From assembly GCF_904849725.1 (NCBI RefSeq), contig NC_058521.1, forward strand, positions 97,884,244-97,948,243: a DNA stretch of 64,000 bases, given 5' to 3'. The notes beneath the pieces were generated by a model. The model was not told the DNA's origin. It saw only the letters and a list, made by a program, of their open reading frames with translations, and searched no databases. This DNA is from Hordeum vulgare subsp. vulgare. Its lineage: Eukaryota > Streptophyta > Magnoliopsida > Poales > Poaceae. Positions 1 through 9,928 of this stretch are shown here, piece after piece (position 1 is the stretch's first letter; the number at the start of each line of letters is the position of its first letter). A program made the translations under genes and the position numbers.

Positions 1-2882
1 TTCCTTTGCAAAGAATTTGGTTCTTGGCGGCTAACCAAGTGCCAAAGGATCTGTGAGCAGTTGCATCAGATGATTTGGCAATTCATGTTCTTCATCGACG
101 CATGTGGATCCTTCTGAGGGAATTGGGTCTGGAAGAGTCCGAAGCAATTCAGTTGCAGGGGCTTTGAAGTGTGTATCTTGTGTCATCCAGTCTAGAACCC
201 AAGTGGTGACATCTCATACCTCTCCTGAGAGGTGGAGTGTAGCATAGAATTGAATAATGATTTCTTTATTCCAGTTACAGATGTTAGTGCAGAATTGCAG
301 TAGTGCAGAATCGTGAAGAACTCGAAGAACTAGTTCGTAGCAAGGAATTTCCTCCATATCTCCATGAGGAATTGCGTGTGAGGAAAGACCTTTTCCTTGT
401 TAAAGAGCACTGTGCTATAGTAGTTCATCTGGCTGTGGATCAAAAATCTGCCGCGCGTGAATTGAGGAGATTCATAAGGACTAGGGCCAGTGAAGTAGTG
501 ATCTTCATCAAAGAATTGGGCCCTCTCAAACTTTGGCCTTTTTGTTCCTTTGAAGGGCTGAATACCGTAGGTTGAATATTTGTCTTGAAGTGGCCAACAA
601 GTCTTCTAAGATTTTCTGTTTGAGGAATTTCAGCCACCGCAATTGCAGACTAAGGATTATCAACATGAGCTTCAGTTGCATTTTCTTTGGTCTGAGGATG
701 ATGTTCTACATCGGCACTCTTCTCAGTTTGAGGAATTTGCTGTGCAGGTTCATCAACATCTGGAGCAGCAGTTTCATCAGTTGAAGTATTAGCAGTATCT
801 TCAGTTGATGCAGCTGATTCAGTTTCCAGGATAGGCTTCACAGGAGTGCTCTATTTCAGTTCCTGAAGGGGACTCATGCACTTCAGGAATTGGAGTAGCC
901 AATGTTGAGTTGGGATGAGTCTTTTCCAAAAATTCATCATGTATCACTGGTGTGTTACAACCAATGTCCACATCTTCATCCTTTTCTTCATCATCCATCT
1001 CTGTGTTCTGCAGAGGTGGAGGAGTTGAGGCTTGAGGAATTGGATCAACATCAATATCCTCATCAATGAGTGTGGAAGTAGCAGAGATATTTTATTCCAT
1101 TTATTCATCCCCTTCTTGGATGACGTGCTCAACACCAAAAGGCACCATCATATAGACAGGTGCAACATTGATAGGGGTGGCATCAATTGGAGCAGTTGAG
1201 GAAGTTGGCAAAGTCCTCAAGCGTTTTGCTTCTAAGGACTCTGAGCTTGTTGAGGCTTTTCTCTTCTTCGCTGCTTCCTTCTCAGCAGCCTTGGTTTTCT
1301 TCACTTCTGTTGCAGAAGGAAGCTTCACTTTCTTCACTTGTGAAGATTTTGGAGTAGGAGGGGAATTTTCTTGAGGCACGACTGAAGCAGTCGTCCTCGC
1401 TTCGGCAGAAATTTCTTCATGCGCAGAAATTTCTTCACTGCCCTAGCAGGTTTGTCAGTTGGAGGAAGGGCATCATCAGAGTCGTAAGACAACTCAACTA
1501 TGTAATGTGCCTTAGGAGGTTTAGGTTGTATCTTGTGCGCAACCCTCTTGTTATGCTCAGTGATGACTTTGTTGGTAACATTGATGAATCTGACCTTTGC
1601 ACTCTTCGAATCAACATTTAAGCTTCTGTGTTCTTCACTGAGGTTTTTGAGCTCAGTCTGAGCTTTGAGGAGTTGATCAGGGGACATTGTCAGAAGGTTA
1701 TGCTTTAGAAATTTCTCTTTCTTAGCGTGAGCCTTTCTCACTTGCTTGGCTTTCTGTACCTTCCAGTTTTCTTCATTGATGAATGTTGTCAACATGTGGC
1801 TTGGGCCAGGTGGAAGCTTCAAGTCATCAATTGGCATCTGAGGATTAGCATACCAGTCATCTATGAAGTCCAGTATCAACTTCGGATCCATCATGAGGGG
1901 AATGGTGGTACCTTTGGCCTGTGCGACCCTTTCTTGCTTGTTTCTGATGATTGCTTCAATTGTTTCATCATCTGCTTCATCTTCATCCTCTGATGCAGAG
2001 GGAACATTGATGACTTTCCCAGGGCTACGCCTTGGTCCTCTCCCAACAACCATTTTCTTCTTGACATTTGCATGAAGAAGTGTGTGCACAGCCTAAAGCA
2101 GATGTCCCTGAGGGATGTTGTGTGGTCATCAGCTTCAGTGGCGGTGAAGACTTTGTGACATCGGTTGAGGACTTTGTTGCCATTGTAGGTGCTGTTTGAG
2201 GAGTTTGCACTGAAGGTTGAGCAGTTGAGGACTTTGGCTTGACAAAAAATTTCTTCAAAATGCTTCGCTTCAGACCAGTCTCAATGCGAGAGGCCTCAGC
2301 AGCAGAGGTGGAGGCAGCAGCAGTTGCAGCACCAGAATCCTCATTGAATCTCTTGACAACCTTGTGTGCAACTTTCTATAGTTTGGCTTTGTCTTTGGCA
2401 TATTCTTTAGGAAATTCTTGAATGGTTGCAAGGCTTGATGGATCAGCAACCTGTTGATTGCCCAAAGGTGCCCTTTTGCATGAAGGCTCCAGGGCGAATT
2501 TCTTCATGTACTTGGTAGTCACATACCTGTACTCCCTCCATTCTTTCGCCCTTCTCCTCTCAATTTTATGCACACGCGTTTTGCGATTCTCCTTTGTTCC
2601 CGTTCCATAGAGATTTTCATCAGGTGTGCAATATTCATCGTAAATGTCATTAGGAATCTCAAAAGTGGTGTTCAACTCTTCCTTCTTTCCACCCTTCTGT
2701 TTCTTGTCATCAGCCATTTTCGTCACTTGAGGAATATGAACTTTTGAGGAATCCGAAGAGGTATGCAAATTTTCTTCAAGAAACGCTGCAAATGAGTTAA
2801 GTTGATGAGAACCTAGAGATTCATCAGATGACATTTTGTACGTGTGAACAAAGTATAGGTGCGAAGAATTTGAAGAGGTCAT
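1..2882 (-). pseudogene. Extra ORF in the envelope position of the Copia element, decayed
   Basis: This reading frame lies 3' of pol, where SIRE-type elements carry an envelope-like gene. It starts at ATG 2882 or the in-frame ATG at 2834. The N-terminal part (2882-2376) is rich in Ser, Lys and Glu. It ends at a TAG (2378-2376) in a context that elsewhere would read on, and the same frame resumes at 2375 and runs to about 2090. Frame then shifts for 2089-~1445, a charged segment with a likely coiled coil, and shifts again for ~1445-1101, a Lys/Glu/Ala-rich segment. Weaker coding traces continue to position 1. I see no hydrophobic signal or membrane segment, so an envelope role is not supported by sequence; the product could instead be a nuclear or structural protein. 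Its own promoter-like motifs lie upstream at 3449-3465. Confidence 0.6.
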
Positions 2883-4179
2883 ATGCGTTCTGAGAAGATT
2901 TTCGAAAATGACTCAGCTTGAGGAAATTGACCAATACTGTTTTGAGGAATTTTGCTATGTGTCCTTGATGTGGGTTCCAGAGTTGTGCTGATCCAAAAAT
3001 TTACAAAATTGAGGAATCTAATGAGGAATTTGACTGACTTAGCGAAAATTTTAAAGTGTTCTAAGGCATGGAAGTGTTCATCTCATGAATTTGTTGAGGA
3101 ATAACACTTTTCACAGATTTAATGAAAATATAAGGATCAACATGGGCAGTAAAATTAGGTTTTAATTACCCTGGACGAAGAACACGAAGAACATGGCAAA
3201 CTATAGACGGTGAGAAGGGAAGCTCGTCGGTCCAGATCTTCAGCGTCCTAACTCGGCGGTTGAATACAACTACGACGATGACGGAGGAAGAAGATCTGCG
3301 GCCGACATAATTACGACGTTGATGAGGTCGAGGCAACGAAGCTTTTCCTCACCGGCGGCGATGATTTTCAGCGGCGGCGCTAGATGTGGCATTGAGCGGT
3401 AAGAGATGAGAGCGAGAGGAAGAAATGACTATGGGGGTAAGAGTGGGGTATTTATAGCCCACGTGAGAAACGGCCCGGTCCAAAATTTTTGACCAGAATG
3501 CCCCTGGCCCTTCCTCTCCTCTTGACATGTGGCACCCACGATTTATGCGGTGGAGTTAGTGGAGGTCGTGCTTATCCTATCATGGGTAGTGGGTGCGGTT
3601 TAAGCGGTAACGGCTAGAAAAAAATTGAGTTAAATTTTTGACAACTTTGTTCGCAAATTCTTCAGGTGACGAGTATAGAGCAAAGACTTTGAACGAGTTT
3701 CGAACAGAACGCATATGAAGAATTTGAGAACAGACTGACTTGAGCTTAGCATGGAGGGGGATACGGTCCGATCACATTCACTTAGAAGAAAAACACCACA
3801 TGAAGACTTAGCTGTAAGTGAATGCTGTCGAGGACTTTGGAAGCTCATAACTTAGTATATAGTCAATGAAGATCGTCACAAAAAGTTACAAGAATTTTCT
3901 ATCTTGAGGATTTTGAAAATCTGAAGACTTTGAAGATTTGAAGAATTTGCAAAAATCTCAACTTTGAAGAATTTCAAATTTTGTGGTGGCGTGACCCATC
4001 GTATAAGAATGATGATTTCAGGCACCGCTTACAATTGTTATAGGGTCCTGAGAATCAAATTCTTCATTAGTTTATTCACACTTAGAGTGTTATCCTTCAT
4101 TGATTGAAGAAAAACGTTACTTCATGTGTTGCACATCTAAGTCGTCAATTTTGCATAAGTGTTAAAATGTGTGCCTTTT
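2883..4179 (-). other. Non-coding spacer between pol and the extra ORF
   Basis: No sustained reading frame is visible on either strand. The minus strand holds the promoter-like motifs at 3449-3465 and, after them, a GC-rich leader (about 3180-3400). The part nearest pol (about 3620-4100) is AT-rich and repeats short words such as gaagaatttg and gaagactttg, which also occur in this element's LTR. Confidence 0.5.
3449..3465 (-). promoter_or_regulatory. Internal TATA box and G-box upstream of the extra ORF
   Basis: On the minus strand a G-box CACGTG (3460-3465) is followed by TATAAATA (3449-3456), then a pyrimidine-rich stretch. The nearest downstream ORF start is at 2882, about 570 bases away. 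The arrangement resembles a plant core promoter. It is distinct from the LTR promoter at 24352-24359, so the downstream ORF may have been transcribed separately from gag-pol. This is inferred from motifs only. Confidence 0.5.
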
Positions 4180-4938
4180 TCAGAGAACATTCGAAGATTG
4201 TAAGATATTTAGCTCACACCGTAACTTGCAAAATATCTTCTCATCCGAGGGCTTATTGAAGATAACCGCTAGCTGGCCTTCAGTCTTCACGTGGTCGATG
4301 ATGATGTTGCCCTTGACTACATGATCACAAAGAAAATGATGACGAATCTGGATGTGCTTGGTCTTCGAGTGTTGTACTGGATTGTATGCAATCTTGATTG
4401 CCCTTTCATTTTTGCAGTGGAGTGGCACATTATTCATGGTGATGTCGTAGTCCTTGAGGGTTTGCTTCATCCACAAAAGTTGAGGACAGCAAGAACGAGC
4501 AACAATGTACTCAGCTTCAGAAGTGGAAAGTGACACGCAATTCTGCTTCTTTGAGGACCAACAGACTAAGGATTGTGAGAGGAACTGGCAGGTGCCTGAT
4601 GTTGACTTGCGATCCACACGGTCACCAACATAATCCAAATCAGAATATCCAACAAGGTGAAGATTTGAGCCCTTGGGGTACCATAATCCAAGTGTTGTTG
4701 TGTGAGCTAGATATTGAAGAATATGTTTCACATCCTTATGGTGTGATTCCTTCGGTTTTGCTTGGAAACGAGCACACATGCAAACACTAAGCATAATATG
4801 TGGCCTAGATGCATATAGGTACAATAAAGAGCCAATCATAGAGCGATATACATGATGATCGAAATCTATACCATTTTCGTCACTGCAGAGGTGGCCGTTG
4901 GTACGCATGGGAATCTTGACGCCTTTGCATTCATTCAT
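4180..4938 (-). pseudogene. Copia RNase H domain and polyprotein C-terminus
   Basis: A 252-residue open stretch matches the C-terminus of a Copia polyprotein. It has a conserved run around Tyr-Arg-Ser-Met-Ile-Gly-Ser-Leu-Leu-Tyr-Leu linking RT to RNase H. The RNase H signature has Ser-Asp at about residues 98-99, the downstream Lys-Ser-Thr-Ser-Gly block and the Ser-Thr-Ser-Glu-Ala-Glu-Tyr block, with acidic residues retained. The domain removes the RNA strand of the RNA/DNA hybrid during reverse transcription. The ATG is internal to the original polyprotein, so the start is only the first Met after the upstream stop. This domain is the least damaged part of pol; the RT just upstream is broken. 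Confidence 0.85.
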
Positions 4939-5793
4939 GCCGAATTTCTTCAGGACATCCTTGAGGTATTTGTCTTTATAGATGAAGATGCCATTGGATA
5001 TTGCTGAATTTGAAGCCCTAGGAAGAATTTCTGCTCCCCCATCATGGACATTTGATATTCTTCACCCATCATCTAGGAAAATTCGTCACTTTAAAGTTTA
5101 TCAGTACAACCAAAGATGATAGCGTCCACATATATTTGGCATACAAGCAATTCATTATCACAGAATTTTGTGAAAAGAGTGGGATCGAGTGAACCGGGTT
5201 TGAAGCCTTTCTTCACTAGGAATTAATTCAATGTATCATACCACGCTGTGTGGGGCTTGCTTGAGGCCATAGAGTGCTTTGATGAGTCAGAAGACTCTGT
5301 CAAGATGCTCCGGGTCTGCAAAACCTGGGGGCTGAGCAACATATACTTCTTCCTCAAGCTTACCATCCAGGAATGCACTTCTCACGTCCATTTGATACAG
5401 TGTAATATTGTGATGATTAGCATAAGCAAGCAATATACGAATAGATTCAAGTCTAGCAACATGTGCAAAAGTTTCATCAAAGTCAATTCCTTCAACCTAT
5501 GTGTAGCCTTGGGCTACAAGTTGTGCCTTGTTCCTCACTACCTGACCATCCTCATCTTGCTTGATTCGGTAGATCCACTTGGTATCGATCACATTGTGCT
5601 TGCGAGGATTAGGCCATTTGACGAGTTCCCAGACGTTGTTCAACTTGAATTGATCAAGTTCATCTTGCATAGCTTGAATCCACCCAGGTTCCATGAAGGC
5701 TTCATCAACTTTTGAGGGTTCTGTGATAGACACAAAATAACAATGCCCATAAAATTTAATCAAATGTGAAGCTTTTTAGCAAGTGAGGGGACC
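4939..5793 (-). pseudogene. Copia reverse transcriptase, broken, active-site motif altered
   Basis: The 5' half of RT is readable at 5763-5497 (a Glu-Pro-Gly-Trp-Ile-Gln-Ala-Met block, then Trp-Ile-Tyr-Arg-Ile-Lys), ending at a stop after Gln-Gly-Tyr-Thr. Downstream pieces continue in the same direction with stops and shifts, for example around 5490-5240 and 5225-5090. The catalytic motif, normally Tyr-Val-Asp-Asp, reads Tyr-Val-Asp-Ala near 5115-5126 and is followed by Ile-Ile-Phe-Gly. The second catalytic aspartate is therefore lost in addition to the frame breaks, and the enzyme would copy RNA into DNA only if repaired. Confidence 0.82.
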
Positions 5794-6066
5794 TCATGCG
5801 TTGATGTCATCGAGGATTTTGTCAATTTCCACTTCAGTTGCAATCCTCAGATGCGTGGGTTGAGGAATTCGATTTGGTACAATTCCCTCACGTGCACCCG
5901 CTTGAATTTCGCCATTGTTGGGGAAGATTTCTTCAACCAGAGGTTGTTCCTCAGTAGGAATGATATCTTCAGTAGCCTTTGGCTTAATAGCTTCCTCACG
6001 AGTCAACTTATCTGTCACAGGAGGAAGTTGCTCGCTTTGCGAGCCATTAGTTTCATCATACCACAC
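5794..6066 (-). pseudogene. Copia integrase-RT linker
   Basis: A Glu/Pro-rich 90-residue frame (Trp-Tyr-Asp-Glu-Thr-Asn-Gly-Ser-Gln and onward) corresponds to the variable linker that follows the integrase C-terminal domain in Copia polyproteins. It is shifted relative to the integrase frame, which ends at 6069, and to the RT frame, which starts near 5763. It has no catalytic residues and is assigned by position. Confidence 0.6.
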
Positions 6067-6068
6067 AT

Positions 6069-7170
6069 CTACAGTTTCAATAACCTTGTTGTGGTCGTTG
6101 TTGAAGCCTTTGTAAGTGTCGAGTCCTTTCCGTAACCGGGCATAAAACCCTCATGTGCTTTCGGTGCAAATTTTGAACTATGGTGAGGATCTCTAATCCA
6201 GCATCTTGCATTGAATATTTTGAAATAACGTACGTTGTGTTTCTTGTCAGCGCGGAATTCGTATGAAGTCTTCTTGAGTAATTTGTGAAGATATACCCTG
6301 TTGATGATGTGGGAGGCAGTATTGATTGCCTCACGCCAGAAGCGACGAGGAGTATGATATTCTTCAAGCATAGTTCGTGCCATCTCAACCAGAGTCTCGT
6401 TCTTGCGTTCGACGACACCATTCTGTTGAGGAGTATAAGGAGCAGACAATTCGTGAGTAATACCAAGTTCATCAAGATAGTCATCAAGGCATGTATTCTT
6501 GAATTGTATCCAATTGTTAGTCTTGATGCGTTTGATCTGGACGCCGAATTCAAAAGAGATCCATGTCAAGCAATTCAAAAGGTTGAGTAGTAGTCATGAT
6601 AGTCTTTGAGGGGTGCTTGGATCTGGTCATCTTCCTAGACTCACAAGCCCCGCAGAGATGATCCTTGAGGAATTTGACGGTTTTGATGCCATTGACATGC
6701 TTCTTCTTCGCGACGGTGTGTAAATTCCTCATGCCCGCATGACCAATTCGTCGATGCCATAGCTAGCCCTCCGAGGCTTTTGCAAGAAGACACGTGGCTA
6801 GCTGAGGACCTGTAGAGAAATCAACAATGTACAAGTCTCCTCTCCTAAAGCTTTCGAAGACTTTGGATTTTGAGATTCCATGATGACCACACATCGATAT
6901 TTTCCAAAGATGACAATCATATCAAGATCACAAAGCATTAAGACTGACATGAGGTTAAACCCAAGGGATTCGACAAGCATGACTTTGTCCATGTATCGGT
7001 CCTTAAAGATAGCCACCTTACCAAGTACCAATACCTTGCTTTTACCTTTGTGAGCGTAGGTGATATGCTTGAGTGGTGATGGAGTCAGTGGGATATTCTT
7101 CAATAGGCTTTTGTCACCAGTTATGTGATTTGTACACCCACTGTCAAGAACCCACTCTGTGGTTTTGGGT
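6069..7170 (-). pseudogene. Copia protease end and integrase, with internal deletion
   Basis: Reading on the minus strand, 7103-6798 covers the protease-to-integrase linker. Positions 6732-6550 hold the zinc-binding region (Arg-Asn-Leu-His, then Cys-Gly-Ala-Cys-Glu) and reach Asp-Met-Asp-Leu-Phe, the first catalytic Asp region. The frame then jumps at about 6556 directly to the block before the second catalytic Asp, so roughly 50-70 residues appear to be missing. The second Asp context reads Thr-Asn-Asn where Ser-Asp-Asn is usual. The third motif, Gln-Gln-Asn-Gly-Val-Val-Glu-Arg-Lys, is intact (frame 6578-6069). Integrase would join element cDNA to chromosomal DNA; this copy cannot. Confidence 0.8.
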
Positions 7171-7518
7171 TGGTCATCCTACAGAAGAATTAGTGCTCCT
7201 TACCATCTCATATGCTTCAGAGTGAAGAACATGATATCAAAATCATCAGACTTGAATTTCATCACATAAATTATATTTTAGACACAATAATGATGAGTGA
7301 AATGATAGAACATTTCATCAAGATTAGCTTGTGTCCTATCAAGCAATTTTCTCAGGTCTCCACCAAATTCTTCAAATGATGACCTTCATCTGGAGACCTG
7401 ACCTACAAAAGTGATTAGTTCGATTTCTTCACCACCCACATCTGAAGGGGTGGTAAAGAGTTTATCATCCTGCGAGCACCATATGAGAATTGCGGCATTG
7501 AAGAAAATACACTTCGTT

Positions 7519-9125
7519 TCATAGGAGGGGGCTTAGAGTACTCAAATAAATAGGAACATAAATTCTTTGAGGACTTATGAACGTAGTGATTTTAAGAATA
7601 ATGCATATATTCATCTCCCTTGTAGTTTCCCTGCATGTCAGAAGCGTTAACGCAAGTACGAGCATAGTTTTGACCATATGAGGAGTTTGATCCTCGTGAA
7701 ACTTTAGCCCACTTGAGGAATTTGATCTAGGGTTCCTGTTCTTCACACGTGGTGTCATGAGGACATTCACGTGAAGACTTTCCAATGTGCTTTTGGGAAC
7801 CAATATTTTCCTCATGGGTGGTCCATTCCCGCAGTTAGTTCCAACATATCTAGCAAATACTTCACCAGCCTGATTTTTGAACAATTTATAGTTTGAATCA
7901 AGTGAGTCATCACAGGAATATGACATTTCACATGCAAAGCCTATTAGAGTAAATGGATCAACATGAGGTCCTTTTGCAGCAACCCATGAGGTTTTGGGAT
8001 ACTTCTTATGTTTCCAATATGACCCATCAACATTCAATTTCCTCTCGAAGGCAATACCCTGTTTCCTAGGGTTCCTATTCAGAATCTACTTTTTGAGCAC
8101 ATCGAAAAGGGTTTGATGCCCTTTGAGACTTTTGTATATGCCTGTCACATACTATTCCTTCAACCCTGCATTTTCGTCAGTGACATTTGTGGTTTCCTCA
8201 GGTGAGGAATTTGTTACCAGAGATATAGTTGAAGAATCTGTAGCAATAGAAGCATTTGAAGTTTCAGGTGAAGAATTAGTAGATTCACGTTCGATGCATT
8301 TCAAACGTGGTGGAATGAATTCTTCCTTAGCGGTCTTGATCTGTTGAGCAAGCAAGGAATCATTTTCAATCCGAACATCATCATGAGACATTCTTAGTTT
8401 CTGAAGATCTTGCTTTCTTTGAAGAAATTCATAAGAAAGCTTCTCATGATCAGCCAAGAGTGTGGCATAACGTTCTTGAAGACTATCAAACCTATACTGA
8501 AGACTTTGAACATCATAAGTGAGGGTTTGAGTCTGATTCATTTTCTCACTCAACATGTCAACGTTTTTGTCTAGTAGATTCTGAAGCTTTTCAATAGCGG
8601 TTTGTTGCTTAGTAGCAATATTAGCAAGTTTATAGAAACTAGATTTTTGATAATCATCAGGTTCACAGTCACTAGAGTCACAAGAGGAAGAGTGGCTTGC
8701 TACCTTTGAACCTTTTTCCATGAAGCAACAGGTGGGAGCAAAGTCGTTGTCACAGTCTTCGGTGTTGTTGATATTGTCATTTTCTTCGAGGTCGAAGATG
8801 GACTTGCCACACCAGACTCTGACTCCACTTTTGAACCTTCTTCTTCATCACATTCTTTGGAATCCATTTCTTTGCCAATAAGTTCCCGAGCCTTTCTGAA
8901 TCTAGTCTTCTTGTGAGATGACGACTTTGAAGATTTCTTATTTTTCTTTGAGTCATGAGAACTGTCATCTTTATACTTCTTGTGAGATGACGACTTTGAA
9001 GATTTCTTATTTTTCTTTGAGTCATGAGAACTGTCATCTTTATACTTCTTGTTCTTTGATTCCTTCACCCCAGCAAGGACAGTCAGCAATGTAGTGACTA
9101 GATTTCTTGCATTTTATGGTAGGCC
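7519..9125 (-). pseudogene. Copia gag, 3' part (left of the CACTA insertion)
   Basis: Immediately left of the CACTA, the minus strand encodes the last part of a zinc knuckle (Cys-Lys-Lys-Ser-Ser-His-Tyr-Ile-Ala-Asp-Cys). A Lys/Ser-rich segment with a perfect-looking 23-residue duplication follows. Next comes a ~190-residue coiled-coil stretch (8721-8152) with heptad-like Leu spacing and a Ser/Thr-rich end. A further segment (8037-7519) contains a Phe-Ala-Arg-Tyr-Val-Gly-Thr-Asn block. The segments are separated by stops and shifts. Gag packages element RNA into virus-like particles. The long C-terminal coiled coil is the main reason for assigning this to the Maximus/SIRE type. Confidence 0.75.
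8907..9044 (-). repeat. 69-bp tandem duplication inside gag
   Basis: Positions 8907-8975 are repeated at 8976-9044, preserving frame, so 23 codons (His-Lys-Lys-Tyr-Lys-Asp-Asp-Ser-Ser and onward) occur twice in a row. The copies look identical or nearly so by eye. The duplication lies between the zinc knuckle and the coiled coil. Confidence 0.85.
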
Positions 9126-9157
9126 CACTACTGAAATTCAGAAATTTGCCGTCTGCC
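9126..9157 (+). repeat. CACTA left terminal inverted repeat
   Basis: Thirty-two bases beginning CACTACTGAAATTC and ending TTTGCCGTCTGCC. It pairs with 22609-22640 with mismatches only at positions 9 (A/G) and 16 (G/C). Confidence 0.95.
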
Positions 9158-9560
9158 ATGGCAGACGGCAAACTAGACGGTAAAAAAAATCCGGTGAAGA
9201 GGTTCTTTGCCGTATGCTTTTGTAAAGCGAACGGCAAAGAATCTTTGCCATGAGGGGGCAGACAGCAAATTAACTCGGATGACATATACTGCAACTGCCC
9301 CATTAAGTGTTAACGGCAGGCGTCTTCTCTTTGCCGTCTGCCGTCCCCCCCCTTTGCCATGTGGGGGCAGACGGCAAAGAGGGGAGAGAGGGGGGGCCAG
9401 ATTCCCCCCTTTGCCGTCTGCCCACCCCCCTTTTCCATGTGGGGGCACACGGCAAAGAGGGGAAACAGAGGGGGCAGATTCCCCCCTTTGTCGTCTGTCC
9501 ACCCCCCTTTGCCCTGTGGGGGAAGACGACAAAGAGGGGAACCTGCCCCATTTTAATTTA
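9158..9560. repeat. Left subterminal motif array of the CACTA
   Basis: Multiple direct and inverted copies of TTTGCCGTCTGCC and its complement, separated by C/G runs, with a ~115-bp higher-order period visible between 9330 and 9540. In CACTA elements, subterminal repeats are the binding sites for the TNPA-type protein (family knowledge). The array's open frames are compositional shadows. Confidence 0.8.
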
Positions 9561-9598
9561 TTTTTTATTATATCCAGCATTTTTAAGAATAATCAGGA

Positions 9599-9617
9599 TA
9601 TATATATATATATATAT
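9599..9617. repeat. (TA)n microsatellite
   Basis: An uninterrupted AT dinucleotide run inside the CACTA left arm. The surrounding 9561-9928 is AT-rich with no coding signal visible. Confidence 0.9.
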
Positions 9618-9928
9618 TTTACATAAATAAATTTCTTTCCGTACTCATAACCATATTAAAATAACTTTCATCCATAGTGCATACATTTTATGCAAGTTGC
9701 ATCCATACCAAACCATATATTACACCAGTTTCATCCACATGCATACAAAGTTTCATATATATCCATATACTACAATAGTTTCAATACAAGCCATGGTACA
9801 AGAAATCATCTTCAAGCATTCCATCAATATAATCCAAGCTTCCCGTGAAGTGAAGGTAATCTGCAAAATGACAAATAAGAAAGTTAGAAGAATAATACTA
9901 GATTAATAATTGTATATATAGGTTATTT

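Noticed and set aside
4291..4790. Plus-strand frames opposite the Copia RNase H
   Set aside because: Shadows of the minus-strand coding region.
9207..9630. Overlapping frames of 80-139 codons on both strands
   Set aside because: They arise from the GC-rich subterminal motif array, where stops are rare; no motif and no conserved frame.
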